Assembly: GCA_046635845.1 (NCBI GenBank)
Contig: JAQQXN010000001.1
Source of the DNA: UBA168 sp011055275
GTDB lineage: Archaea > Thermoproteota > Thermoprotei_A > Marsarchaeales > UBA168
DNA length: 64,000 nt
Strand: one strand, 5' to 3'
Below the pieces are notes generated by a model that saw only the letters and a list, made by a program, of their open reading frames with translations, did no database searches and was not told the DNA's origin. Made by a program: the position numbers and the translations under genes. This document shows positions 8,212 to 16,390 of the stretch, one piece after another. Each line of letters starts with the position of its first letter. Position 1 is the first letter of the stretch.

Positions 8212-9375
8212 ATGCCCTCTTATTTGGTGGTCACCCCTGCGGGTATACTGGTCTTTGGGGACGATATGGAAAAGAGGTACGCAAGGCCGTTAACCGAGGA
8301 CGAGGCCGATGCGGTATTTGGCTCCCTCTCGCACGGTGAGATCCCTGAGCTCCTTAGTCAGGCCTTGTCGGCGGTGCCCGCAGGAGAAGAGCTGGTTGTG
8401 TTTTCAGAAGACGTTTTAGGGGCGCTCAAGGGTTACAAGGCTAGAATAGCGGCGCCAGAGGAATTTCGCAACGTGCTTTCCGAACAGGTCGTCTCGACGG
8501 CGCTTGGCCTTCCGGTAGATAAGTACAGAGAAGCTTTAACCTCGTTTTCCGCAAAGCAGAGCAGAAGCGTCATAAAGCAGGAATCTTCGAGAAAGGACCT
8601 TCTGGCGGCCGAGGGCATAAGAGCAATTGATGACCTAGATGAGACCCTTAACGTTCTGTCCACCCGCGCTAGAGAGTGGTACGGAGTTCACTTTCCTGAG
8701 CTTAACTCCATAGTCCCTGACCAGAGGGCTTACCTAAAGGTCGTTCTAGCTGGCATTAGGCCATATCTAGATGAGCAATCGCTTTCTGGTATAAAATCAG
8801 CCAAATCCATAATCAAGGCTGCGGATTCATCGATGGGAGCACAGTGGGATGAAGAAGCATGGAAGCCCCTGCGCGAGCTAGCGCAGGGCCTCCTTCAGCT
8901 GTACGATGTAAGGGAAGAGCTAGACGATTACGTTGAAAGGGCCATGAAGGAGGCAGCCCCCAACCTGACAGAGCTCGTTGGCGCCGCTCTCGGTGCTAGG
9001 CTAATCTCTTTAGCAGGAGGGTTGGATAGGCTTGCGAGGATGCCATCCAGCACCATTCAGGTGTTAGGCGCCGAGAAGGCGCTTTTCCGCGCCATGAAGA
9101 CGGGCGCGAGGCCGCCAAAGCACGGCGTCATATTTCAATACCCGGCGGTTCATTCAGCCCCCAAGTGGCTCAGGGGAAGGCTTGCAAGGGCAGTAGCTAG
9201 TAAGATAGCCATCGCGGCAAGGATTGACGTTTTCGGAGAAGGACGGATTGACCCGGCTATAAAGGCAGACCTTGAAGCTAAGGTGAAGCAGATACTGTCT
9301 TCTCCCCCTCGCCCAAGAAAGGAAGGTAGGCCGTTTGGAAGGAAGCATGATAAGGGGAGAAAGCGCCGAAAGTGA
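8212..9375 (+). CDS. nop5: C/D box RNP scaffold protein aNop56/Nop5
   Basis: The core scaffold of archaeal C/D box sRNPs; it binds L7Ae-sRNA and recruits fibrillarin for 2'-O-methylation. The 387 residues divide into an N-terminal domain that docks fibrillarin (about 1-120), a central coiled coil (about 130-250), and the Nop domain (about 255-365) containing ALGARLISLAGGLDRLARMPSS and GAEKALFRAM. A lysine/arginine-rich tail ends GRKRRK. The order nop5-fibrillarin is conserved in archaea and supports the call. Probably cotranscribed with the next three genes. Confidence 0.96.
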   Translation: MPSYLVVTPAGILVFGDDMEKRYARPLTEDEADAVFGSLSHGEIPELLSQALSAVPAGEELVVFSEDVLGALKGYKARIAAPEEFRNVLSEQVVSTALGLPVDKYREALTSFSAKQSRSVIKQESSRKDLLAAEGIRAIDDLDETLNVLSTRAREWYGVHFPELNSIVPDQRAYLKVVLAGIRPYLDEQSLSGIKSAKSIIKAADSSMGAQWDEEAWKPLRELAQGLLQLYDVREELDDYVERAMKEAAPNLTELVGAALGARLISLAGGLDRLARMPSSTIQVLGAEKALFRAMKTGARPPKHGVIFQYPAVHSAPKWLRGRLARAVASKIAIAARIDVFGEGRIDPAIKADLEAKVKQILSSPPRPRKEGRPFGRKHDKGRKRRK

Positions 9376-9420
9376 CCTAGGATAGAGTTAAGAGGTCTTT
9401 CTGCGACCGAGATTCCTGAA

Positions 9421-10098
9421 ATGCCAGGGATGTACTTTGTTTCATTGGAGGAAGGAGGAAGGACCAGAAAAGAGCTTGCCACGAGGAACTTAGTTAGGGG
9501 TTACAGCGTTTACGGTGAACCCTTGGTCAGGGTAAACGGCGATGAGTATAGGATATGGATCCCGTATCGCAGTAAGCTCGCGGCTTTTATAGTTAAGGGG
9601 TTTAGGGGCGACTTCATAAGGCCTGGAAGCAGTGTGCTTTACCTCGGCGCCGCACAGGGGACTACGGTAAGCCATGTGTCAGACGTAGTTGGCTTATCTG
9701 GTATAATATACGCCATAGAGATCTCGCGTGTGGCTATGAGCGAACTTTTGGGCGTCGCTTCCAGAAAGAAGAACATAGTCCCAATATTAGCGGATGCGAG
9801 ACGTCCTGAGAGCTACATGGGCAGGGTCCTTCAGGTTGATTACCTTTATTGTGACGTTGCGCAGCCAAATCAGGCCGAGCTATTTGTTAACAACGCAAGG
9901 TACTTCCTCAAAGAGGGCGGAAAGGGTATGATCGCCATAAAGGCGAGAAGTATTGACGTCGTAGCGGACCCGAGGAGGGTGTTCGCAAAAGAAAGGGACG
10001 TCTTGAAGAAAGGAGGTTTTGAAATAATCGATCAAAGGGAGCTGGAGCCATTCGAAAAAGATCACATGATGATATATGCCGAGTGGAAGGGAACATGA
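9421..10098 (+). CDS. flpA: Fibrillarin-like rRNA/tRNA 2'-O-methyltransferase
   Basis: The catalytic subunit of the C/D box sRNP; transfers methyl from SAM to the ribose 2'-OH at guide-selected sites. It has 225 residues. SAM motif I is VLYLGAAQGTTVSHVSD (about 66-82), followed by IYAIEISRVAM, ILADARRPE and the acidic VDYLYCDVAQPNQ strand. The length is typical. Its TGA overlaps the ATG of rnhB (ATGA), showing translational coupling. Confidence 0.97.
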   Translation: MPGMYFVSLEEGGRTRKELATRNLVRGYSVYGEPLVRVNGDEYRIWIPYRSKLAAFIVKGFRGDFIRPGSSVLYLGAAQGTTVSHVSDVVGLSGIIYAIEISRVAMSELLGVASRKKNIVPILADARRPESYMGRVLQVDYLYCDVAQPNQAELFVNNARYFLKEGGKGMIAIKARSIDVVADPRRVFAKERDVLKKGGFEIIDQRELEPFEKDHMMIYAEWKGT

Positions 10099-10694
10099 GC
10101 GAGGTCATTGCGGGTGTAGACGAGGCCGGTAGGGGGCCAGTCATAGGGCCCATGGTGATAGCAGCGGTTGCGGGTGATGAGGGCGTTCGTGAGGAGCTCG
10201 AAAAAATTGGGGTTAAGGACTCAAAAAAGCTGAGTCCCAAAAAAAGGGAAGAGCTTGCCAGTAAGATCGTATTCACTATGCCCGTGGAGGCGTTTGTTGT
10301 GCCGCCCGGTGTTATAGACTCCAATGTGAAGGCAAGCGGAGGAAGCCTGAACGAGCTCGAGGCGTTGTTGATGGCTGAGCTCATAAGAACGCTTAAGCCG
10401 AGCGAAGCTGTTGTGGACGCGCTGGGCTCTGAGATTAGGTTCGCGCGCAAGGTTTCGGAGTACGCAGGCGGAATACCTGTGCGGGCAACCCATGATGCGG
10501 ATTCTTCGTGCCCCTTTGTTTCGGCTGCCTCTATAATAGCCAAGGTTATAAGGGACAACGCGGTTAGCGGTGTCCTGTTCGCGGGTTCAGGATATCCTTC
10601 AGATCGCAAAACCATTGAGTTTTTATTGAGAGTCGGTATGAACCCTAGCTTCGTGAGGAAGAGTTGGAAGCTCAACACGCGGGCTTTCCGGTAA
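10095..10694 (+). CDS. rnhB: Ribonuclease HII
   Basis: Cleaves the RNA strand of RNA-DNA hybrids and single ribonucleotides in DNA. 199 residues from ATG 10095. The catalytic block is GVDEAGRGPVIGPM near the N-terminus, with DSKKLSPKKRE and THDADSSCPFVSAASIIAKV (the later catalytic Asp). It starts inside the fibrillarin stop codon. The C-terminus is short but the catalytic core is complete. Confidence 0.96.
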   Translation: MSEVIAGVDEAGRGPVIGPMVIAAVAGDEGVREELEKIGVKDSKKLSPKKREELASKIVFTMPVEAFVVPPGVIDSNVKASGGSLNELEALLMAELIRTLKPSEAVVDALGSEIRFARKVSEYAGGIPVRATHDADSSCPFVSAASIIAKVIRDNAVSGVLFAGSGYPSDRKTIEFLLRVGMNPSFVRKSWKLNTRAFR

Positions 10695-11827
10695 AGTGGG
10701 TGAGCGAGGGAGAGGCGAGGCTCCTCGTCCCCGACGTCCACGAGGTCAAGAGAAGCTCTATACCATTTTACAACCCTGTTGCCTCTTTGAACCGCGACAT
10801 ATCCTTGGCCGTGGTCTCCTTGCTTCATGAGCCTAGAGTTGCCGACGTAATGACTGGCGTGGGAGCGAGGGCCATAAGGTACGCTTTGATCGGCGCAAAG
10901 GTTGATGCCAACGACCTTTCTCCTTCATCGTTATCTCTTTTTTTGAAATCGGCCCGTGAGAATGGGGTGAGCGAAAACGTAATGGTTCAGTCCTCCGACG
11001 CTCGGGTTTTCCTCGCGGTCAACAGTTCTCCCAACCATCGCTACGATCTCGTGGACCTCGATCCCTTCGGTTCCCCAGCTCCTTATATCGATGCGGCGCT
11101 GTCCGCGGTGAAGGTAGGAGGCATGCTGGGATTTACTGCCACGGATCTAGCAACCCTTTGCGGAAGGTATCCGCAAGCCGCACTTGAAAAGTACGGTTCC
11201 TTGACGTTCAGGTCGGAGTTTTGCCATGAGATAGCGGTCAGGGTGCTCATATCGTACGCGTTCAGGAGGGCAAGGGTGCAGGGTCTTTTCATCGACCCCC
11301 TTCTTTCGTTTTATGCGGATCATTACGTGAGGGTATTCGTGAGGGTAAGCATGAATCGCACGGCTGACCCTTCTCTTGCGCTGGGATACGTGGGTTACCT
11401 CTTCAAGAGCAAGGTGAGGAAGTGGGGGAATGATCTCATGGAGCTTTTGGGGCGCTTCAAGGAAGGGAATGGCCTTCCTGAGGTTGCCGGTCCCCTTTGG
11501 CTTGGCGAGCTCTCATCTCCGGATTTCGTGAGAAGGGTTGCTGACGCATTGAAGGCGAGAGAGCGCATGTATCAAAACCCTCAGAGGGCAATCAAGCTCA
11601 TACATCTGCTTAGGGATGAATTGGGCCATGCGCCCTTTTACTACACGTTGCCGACGCTTCTCAGGGGAAGAAGTCCCTCTACGGAGTCGGTGGTGGGCAG
11701 GCTAACGGAAGCAGGGCTTTCTGCTAGCGCCACTCACTTCGACGGTCAAGGAGTTAGATTTGATGCCGGTGACGAAGACCCGGTGTCGTTGCTTAAAGGG
11801 CTCCTGAACCCATCGCAGAGCAGGTAG
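10664..11827 (+). CDS. trm1: tRNA (guanine-26-N2)-dimethyltransferase Trm1
   Basis: Makes m2G and m2,2G at position 26 of tRNA using SAM. 387 residues: Rossmann domain with VADVMTGVGARAIRYALIGA and the catalytic DLDPFGSP segment, then TDLATLCGRYP and a C-terminal domain. TTG 10664 gives the longest form and a 31-nt overlap with rnhB; GTG 10700, five bases after the rnhB stop, is a plausible alternative that would begin SEGEARLLVP. The last 82 nt overlap the convergent rlmE gene. Confidence 0.95.
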   Translation: MEAQHAGFPVKWVSEGEARLLVPDVHEVKRSSIPFYNPVASLNRDISLAVVSLLHEPRVADVMTGVGARAIRYALIGAKVDANDLSPSSLSLFLKSARENGVSENVMVQSSDARVFLAVNSSPNHRYDLVDLDPFGSPAPYIDAALSAVKVGGMLGFTATDLATLCGRYPQAALEKYGSLTFRSEFCHEIAVRVLISYAFRRARVQGLFIDPLLSFYADHYVRVFVRVSMNRTADPSLALGYVGYLFKSKVRKWGNDLMELLGRFKEGNGLPEVAGPLWLGELSSPDFVRRVADALKARERMYQNPQRAIKLIHLLRDELGHAPFYYTLPTLLRGRSPSTESVVGRLTEAGLSASATHFDGQGVRFDAGDEDPVSLLKGLLNPSQSR

Positions 11828-12369
11828 ATCTCTGAGCTTTCCCTTCTTGAAGCCTTGGGCTTTACGAACTTTATGCTCGAAAAGCGCCGAGCTATTTCGG
11901 GTCTTATCTCGTCAAGTTCCCTTGACTGAAAGACCTTCATGACGAGGGCCCCTCCCTGCCTTAGGGTTTTGTCACACCAATTCAGGCACGCGTACCATAG
12001 TTCCTGTGCCCTAGCCATGTCAACGTCCCTCACGCCCATGAACTTTGGGGCCGCATCGCAGAAAATCCATGAAAAGGGCCCCACGGAAGGTACCTGGTCT
12101 CTCATGTCCATCTGGATGAAGCGGAAGTTGGGAAGCGTTATGTGGGGATCTACCACGTCCACGCCGGTTACGGATCCTTTAGGCCCCACTAGGTTTGAGA
12201 GGATCTGAGACCATCCGCCTGGGGAACAGCCAAGGTCAAGCACAGCATCCCCGTTTCTGGGCCTCTTCGTTCTAAGGATCTCCTCAAGCTTGAGGGCCGA
12301 TCTCGACCTATATCCCTCTCTGCGCGCGACCTTATAATACCTATCTTGGGATCCCCGTTTCCAGCTCAC
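11746..12369 (-). CDS. rlmE: RlmE/FtsJ-type 2'-O-ribose RNA methyltransferase
   Basis: 207 residues. SAM motif DLGCSPGGWSQ (45-55) and the full K-D-K-E catalytic tetrad of FtsJ enzymes are visible: K27 in SALKL, D105 in FCDAAPK, K145 in VMKVFQ, E180 in SSEIYLL. The substrate is probably 23S rRNA or a tRNA. The final 27 residues are a polar tail encoded over the end of trm1. Its ATG overlaps the gar1 stop (ATGA), making it the last gene of the S8e-SRP19-gar1-rlmE operon. Confidence 0.93.
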   Translation of the reverse strand: MSWKRGSQDRYYKVARREGYRSRSALKLEEILRTKRPRNGDAVLDLGCSPGGWSQILSNLVGPKGSVTGVDVVDPHITLPNFRFIQMDMRDQVPSVGPFSWIFCDAAPKFMGVRDVDMARAQELWYACLNWCDKTLRQGGALVMKVFQSRELDEIRPEIARRFSSIKFVKPKASRRESSEIYLLCDGFRSPLSNDTGSSSPASNLTP

Positions 12370-12614
12370 TTTCTCTCCCTTTTATCTCTGGCCTTTCTGT
12401 AGAGGAAGAGTTGGGTTCCCTCTTCAACAACTGCCTTTTGAGGCTTGATAAGAAGGTAAGGAGCTGAAACAGGCCCGAAAACGTCAACCACCTCTCCTAT
12501 GAGGTTACCCTTGGAATCCGCGGCTATAAGTTCTCCTCTTACATCGCCTGACGTCGTTGCGACGATGAGGTTTGATGGCGTTACGTGTACAACCCTAGCT
12601 TTTTTCACGTTCAC
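12366..12614 (-). CDS. gar1: H/ACA RNP subunit Gar1
   Basis: 82 residues. A small beta-barrel subunit that binds Cbf5 in pseudouridylation RNPs. The diagnostic segment is GNLIGEVVDVFGPVSAPYLLIKP, followed by a basic tail (KARDKRERK). It overlaps SRP19 upstream by 20 nt and rlmE downstream by 4 nt. With the C/D genes opposite, both guide-RNP classes are represented in this island. Confidence 0.88.
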   Translation of the reverse strand: MNVKKARVVHVTPSNLIVATTSGDVRGELIAADSKGNLIGEVVDVFGPVSAPYLLIKPQKAVVEEGTQLFLYRKARDKRERK

Positions 12615-12897
12615 TCACCTTTGCTGGTTCTTGCTTTATCTTTCTGAGCTCCTGCCCGATTCTCTTTATGAGGGTTTGCTTCTTGCCTTCCCACGAGATC
12701 TTAACCCTTCCCGTTTCCCATGAGTCCCTCGGATAGCGGGCCTCTTCGGCAGTGGCCGAAAGACCTAGCCTCTTGGCCGCTTCTAGGAGATCTTGTTGCG
12801 TGGGCCTCCTTACGGCAAGATCTGATCTTATCCTTCTGCCGTACCGCCTCGTCTTAGAGGCGTCGAAATAAGCGGTCCAAATCCTTATCTCTTTCAA
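12595..12897 (-). CDS. srp19: Signal recognition particle 19 kDa protein
   Basis: 100 residues. Binds 7S RNA and organises it for SRP54. The family pattern is clear: WTAYFDASKTRRYGRRI at the N-terminus, RRPTQQDLLEAAKRLGL, and EEARYPRDSW. The basic C-terminal helix is as expected. Starts 10 nt after the end of S8e in the same operon. Confidence 0.95.
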   Translation of the reverse strand: MKEIRIWTAYFDASKTRRYGRRIRSDLAVRRPTQQDLLEAAKRLGLSATAEEARYPRDSWETGRVKISWEGKKQTLIKRIGQELRKIKQEPAKVSEREKS

Positions 12898-12907
12898 GAA
12901 GACACCT

Positions 12908-13309
12908 TCAAGCTGCTTTTGCCTGCTCTACGACCCTTCCGTTTACCACGCCATGTTGTCCGACCCTCGAGGTTATAAGAACCAGACCGTTTTCGGTCTT
13001 TACGTAACTGCCTTTGGTTATTATGTTGGACCTGGCGTACTCGGCGTGAGATGGAGTTCTTTCTACGGCAATTATCTTTTCTTTCTTAACCGATTTCGTA
13101 GTTGGATCGTACACGTTCACAAATGTGACGTTCTTTGCCCTGACTTTTTTGTTTCCACCTCTTACCCTTTCAACCACGAAGAGCTCTTTTTCTGCGAGGG
13201 CAACGCATGGGTGGAAAGGCCTCTTGAGTTCGTATGCTCTCTTCTTCCTCTGCCTTCCCTTAAGTCCTCCACTTGGCTTTCTTCTGTCCGGCCCTTGGTA
13301 ATAGCTCAA
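12908..13309 (-). CDS. rps8e: 30S ribosomal protein S8e
   Basis: A small-subunit ribosomal protein shared by archaea and eukaryotes, about 133 residues. Family segments: YYQGPDRRKPSGGLKGRQRK at the start, VERVRGGNKKVRAK, FVNVYDP, ARSNIITKG and SRVGQHGVVNG near the end. The open frame extends to 13381, but those codons are antisense to tRNA-Lys. TTG 13309 gives SYYQGPDRR as N-terminus and has a TATA-like box 25-27 nt upstream, so I choose it. First gene of the operon. Confidence 0.95.
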   Translation of the reverse strand: MSYYQGPDRRKPSGGLKGRQRKKRAYELKRPFHPCVALAEKELFVVERVRGGNKKVRAKNVTFVNVYDPTTKSVKKEKIIAVERTPSHAEYARSNIITKGSYVKTENGLVLITSRVGQHGVVNGRVVEQAKAA

Positions 13310-13329
13310 TTCAGTAATACATGGCAGTG

Positions 13330-13338
13330 GTAAATAGG
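13330..13338 (-). promoter_or_regulatory. TATA-like box for the S8e operon
   Basis: CCTATTTAC on the minus strand lies about 25 nt before the TTG start at 13309 and just downstream of the tRNA-Lys 3' end. Confidence 0.45.
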
Positions 13339-13350
13339 TTTTTTGAAAAG

Positions 13351-13437
13351 CGGGCTCGGCGGGATTTGAACCCGCGGCCAACGGATCTCTTCCGATCGTT
13401 AAAAGTCCGGCGCTCTTCCATGCTGAGCTACGAGCCC
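13351..13437 (-). tRNA. tRNA-Lys (anticodon TTT) with a ~13-nt intron
   Basis: Acceptor GGGCTCG pairs with CGAGCCC and the T arm is GCGGGTTCAAATCCCGC. The anticodon stem CCGGA and its partner TCCGT are separated by CTTTTA plus about 13 extra bases, which fits an intron after position 37. The 27-43 pair would be a C-U mismatch after splicing. CCA is not encoded. Confidence 0.9.
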
Positions 13438-13575
13438 GAGAGAAACTACTAAGTGATAATTAAGTTTATTTTCGGTGAACGCGCAGGGTAAGAGGGTAAT
13501 GCGTCCTTGGGTGCAGGGTGCCAAAGATGGAGCGCAAAGCGCTTAACTCTGCATCGTATGGAATAGTAAGCGAAG

Positions 13576-14607
13576 ATGAAGGCTGCATTTATAACTGAAA
13601 ACGGAGGGCCCGAGGTCATAAGATATGGGGATCTTGAAAAGCCAAGGCCAGAGTACGGTGAAGTTCTCGTGAGGTTGAGCTACGCTTCGCTGAACCACGT
13701 CGACATCTGGGTAAGAAGAGGCATAGGAGGATATAAGACGCCATTTCCCCACGTGCTAGGCGCGGACGGTGCGGGCACGATCGAGGCGTTAGGACCTGGG
13801 GTCAAAGGCGTAAAAGAGGGTGATGGCGTCGTCCTTTATCCGCTTATAGTTGATCGTTCTTGTCGTTTCTGCATTACGGGCAGAGAGGATCAATGCGTGA
13901 ACAGGAAACTACTTGGAAATCAGGCAGAAGGAACTTACGCGGAGTACATTACGATTCCAGCTTATAATGCGATTGCGCTAGATGGCCTGGACGAAAAAGT
14001 GGCGGCAGCAATTCCTGTCACATTTATGACGGCCTGGCACTCATTGGTAACGCTCGCTAGAGTCGGGCCCTCCGACGTCGTTTTGGTGTGGGGAGCTAGC
14101 GGGGGGCTTGGAAGCGCAGCTGTCCAGATAGCAAAGTTGCTTGGTGCAACCGTGATAGCTACCGCTGGAGGAGAGGAGAAGTTGAGGTTCGTGGAAGGTC
14201 TCGGCGCGGACCACGTCATAGATTACAGGTCAAGCGATGTTGTGCGGTCGGTCATGGAAATAACCAACGGGCAGGGCGTCGATGTCGTGTTCGAGAACGT
14301 GGGAGCCGCTACGTGGGCTCAAAGCATCAGGTGCCTTTCTCCAACTGGCCGTCTTGTGACTCCAGGGGCGACCACTGGAAAGGATGTTCCATTGGACGTG
14401 AGGGACCTTTATACGAGGCAGATAACACTTATGGGCGCTTACGGAGGGACAAAGGCTGAGCTTCTAAAGGTCCTCAAGCTAGCAAGAGCTGATAGGCTAA
14501 AGCCCATCATAAGCAGCGTAGTGCCTTTGAGTAAAGTATCACAAGCTCATAAGGACATGGAAGACGGGAAGGTAATTGGGAAGGTCATTATCAGCATAAC
14601 CCAGTGA
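13576..14607 (+). CDS. Zinc-type alcohol dehydrogenase / quinone oxidoreductase (MDR family)
   Basis: 343 residues. A GroES-like N-terminal domain is followed by a Rossmann NAD(P) domain with VLVWGASGGLGSAAVQIAK (about 171-189). Catalytic-domain landmarks are HVLGADGAGTIEALGPGV and GDGVVLYP. The structural-zinc lobe reads RSCRFCITGREDQCVN, with three of the usual four cysteines, so zinc binding there is uncertain. Substrate cannot be told. Monocistronic between tRNA-Lys and a convergent small gene. Confidence 0.9.
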   Translation: MKAAFITENGGPEVIRYGDLEKPRPEYGEVLVRLSYASLNHVDIWVRRGIGGYKTPFPHVLGADGAGTIEALGPGVKGVKEGDGVVLYPLIVDRSCRFCITGREDQCVNRKLLGNQAEGTYAEYITIPAYNAIALDGLDEKVAAAIPVTFMTAWHSLVTLARVGPSDVVLVWGASGGLGSAAVQIAKLLGATVIATAGGEEKLRFVEGLGADHVIDYRSSDVVRSVMEITNGQGVDVVFENVGAATWAQSIRCLSPTGRLVTPGATTGKDVPLDVRDLYTRQITLMGAYGGTKAELLKVLKLARADRLKPIISSVVPLSKVSQAHKDMEDGKVIGKVIISITQ

Positions 14608-14611
14608 CCAA

Positions 14612-14953
14612 TCAGAAACCGCTATCGTCCTGTTCGTCTGCATTCTCTGAGGTATCCGAGCCTGCTCTGTATTTGAGCTGTTCCTCGCCATAAAGTTTTT
14701 TAGATATGAGCTTGAACGATTGATCCCTTTCAGCCACGCTTATTTTAGCCACGTCGGTGTAGTTCGATCCCTCGCGAACGGTCAGCGTCGCGGTGTACAC
14801 ATGACTGCCACCTTTTCCATCCCAAACGGCAAACTTCAGGTAATACGTCTCTCCCGACGATCCCTCGAACGGCAGGTTTGCAGAAAACTTTGGTCTTCTT
14901 CTTCCTCCCTCTTCATCTGACAAAGTTATCAAAACTAAGTTGGCCATTGGCAT
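14612..14953 (-). CDS. Small beta-rich protein of unknown function
   Basis: 113 residues (111 if started at the second ATG, 14947). The N-terminal two-thirds alternate hydrophobic and polar residues as in a beta sandwich (ANLVLITLSD, YYLKFAVWDGKGG, YTATLTVREG). The last 20 residues are acidic and probably disordered. No signal peptide or cysteines. A TATA-like TTATATTTT sits about 25 nt upstream, which supports a real gene. Convergent with the dehydrogenase, 4 nt apart. Family not recognised. Confidence 0.6.
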   Translation of the reverse strand: MPMANLVLITLSDEEGGRRRPKFSANLPFEGSSGETYYLKFAVWDGKGGSHVYTATLTVREGSNYTDVAKISVAERDQSFKLISKKLYGEEQLKYRAGSDTSENADEQDDSGF

Positions 14954-15132
14954 TAAAGTTTTAAGGAGAAAATATAAGCCGAGATTGGAGTGCAGTTAGC
15001 TGGAAGCACACCGCGGCACGAGAGGTCGGAAGGCCAAAAGGTTAAGGCGTTCTTGCAGATGTCATGCTGGTTATTTGCGTGGCCTGCGGTCCATTTCTCG
15101 TTAGCCTTAACAGCGGTTTCGCATCGAGTATC

Positions 15133-15600
15133 ATGGATAAGAGGTATGCAGATCTCGTTAAGGCTGCGGAGGAGGCTATGAAGAACTCTTATTCGCCGTA
15201 CTCTAAGATAAGGGTAGGTGCGGCCATATTGACCAAGGACGGGCACGTCTTCACGGGCTGTAACGTTGAAAATGCTTCGTACGGACTTACCATGTGCGCC
15301 GAAAGGGTGGCCGCTTTCAAGGCAGTATCTGAGGGTTTCAGAGATTTTCAGGCCATAGCTGTGGTATCTGACTTGGTAAACCCATCTCCATGCGGAGCGT
15401 GCCGCCAGGTGTTGAGCGAATTCTCGCCGGATATGGACGTCATATACGGGGAAAAAGTGCAAAAGCTAAGGGAGCTTTTGCCCGACGTTTTTCATCTGGG
15501 TGATGAAAATGGCCGCCGAAGAACCGAAAGTAAACGGCAAGGAATACCATATAGCTTGCGGCCCCGGCGATGTCGAGAGATACGCGCTGCTGCCCGGTGA
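15133..15600 (+). CDS. cdd: Cytidine deaminase with C-terminal overlap extension
   Basis: Hydrolyses cytidine/deoxycytidine to uridine/deoxyuridine; Zn-dependent. Zinc ligands and catalytic Glu are visible in TMCAERVA and PSPCGACRQVL; NASYGL is the substrate loop. From ATG 15133 it has 155 residues; typical homologues are near 130. The extra basic tail (about 30 residues) is encoded over the first 100 nt of the uridine phosphorylase gene and does not look like the family. Either a real long overlap or a lost stop codon explains it. The ORF opens upstream at 15064, but that part is not family-like. Confidence 0.92.
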   Translation: MDKRYADLVKAAEEAMKNSYSPYSKIRVGAAILTKDGHVFTGCNVENASYGLTMCAERVAAFKAVSEGFRDFQAIAVVSDLVNPSPCGACRQVLSEFSPDMDVIYGEKVQKLRELLPDVFHLGDENGRRRTESKRQGIPYSLRPRRCREIRAAAR

Positions 15601-16333
15601 CCCCTCCAGAACTGAGCGCATATCATCTCGGTGGGACAGCGTTAGGTTCAGGGCATCTCACCGGGAATACGTCACTCACACGGGGACCTACGCAGGAGTA
15701 GGAATATCGTGTACTTCAACTGGCATAGGAGGACCAAGCCTTTCAATCGCGCTTGAGGAGCTTTTCAGGGTTGGGGCCGACACGTTCATAAGGGTTGGCA
15801 CCACGGGCGCTATCCAACAAGGCATAAAGCTCGGTGATTTGGTCATCACCGCGGCCTCCGTTAGGCTGGATGGAGCAAGCAAGCAATACGTGAGAACGGA
15901 GTACCCCGCTGCGGCAGACATGGAGGTAACCATGGCCCTTATAGAGGCATCAGAAGAACTCGGCATAAGATATCACGTCGGCGTTACCGCGAGCACCGAC
16001 ACGTTTTACACCGGCCAAGGCAGGCCGGGATACAGGGGATACGAGCAGAGCTGGATGCAGGAAGTCCTGCCTGACCTGAGGCGGGCTGGCGTGCTCAACT
16101 TCGAGATGGAGACGGCTACGCTTTTTACCGTTGCGAGGCTGTACGGAGGAAGGGCCGGCGCGGTAACGGCGGTCATAGCCCAGAGGGAAACGGGTGAGTT
16201 CGACGCAAATGCCGGAGTTGACGATGCGATCAGGGTTGCAAACGAAAGCGTAAAGATCCTCAAGGAGTGGGATGGCATTAAGACTGCAGCGGGCAAGCGC
16301 TTTTTCTTCCCCTCGCTACTTAAGAGTAGGTGA
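15509..16333 (+). CDS. udp: Uridine phosphorylase
   Basis: Phosphorolysis of uridine to uracil and ribose-1-phosphate. About 274 residues. NP-I family landmarks: EYHIACGPGDVERYALLPGDPSRTERI, STGIGGPSLSIALEEL, FIRVGTTGAIQ and FEMETATLFTV. Starts are possible at GTG 15500, ATG 15503 or ATG 15509; all lie inside the cdd frame. Cdd and Udp act in sequence (cytidine to uridine to uracil), which fits their overlap in one operon. Confidence 0.93.
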   Translation: MAAEEPKVNGKEYHIACGPGDVERYALLPGDPSRTERISSRWDSVRFRASHREYVTHTGTYAGVGISCTSTGIGGPSLSIALEELFRVGADTFIRVGTTGAIQQGIKLGDLVITAASVRLDGASKQYVRTEYPAAADMEVTMALIEASEELGIRYHVGVTASTDTFYTGQGRPGYRGYEQSWMQEVLPDLRRAGVLNFEMETATLFTVARLYGGRAGAVTAVIAQRETGEFDANAGVDDAIRVANESVKILKEWDGIKTAAGKRFFFPSLLKSR

Positions 16334-16390
16334 GGTCGGGGGCTGCCCTCTAAGGATGAGTTTAAAAACGCCTTACGTATATGCTTAGAT

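Noticed and set aside
9908..10828. 306-codon minus-strand ORF
   Set aside because: Shadow of the fibrillarin/rnhB/trm1 genes; low-complexity Ser/Ala/Leu translation with no family signal.
13310..13381. Upstream extension of the S8e frame
   Set aside because: It runs over the tRNA-Lys gene on its own strand; S8e family start is at 13309 with a TATA-like box behind it.
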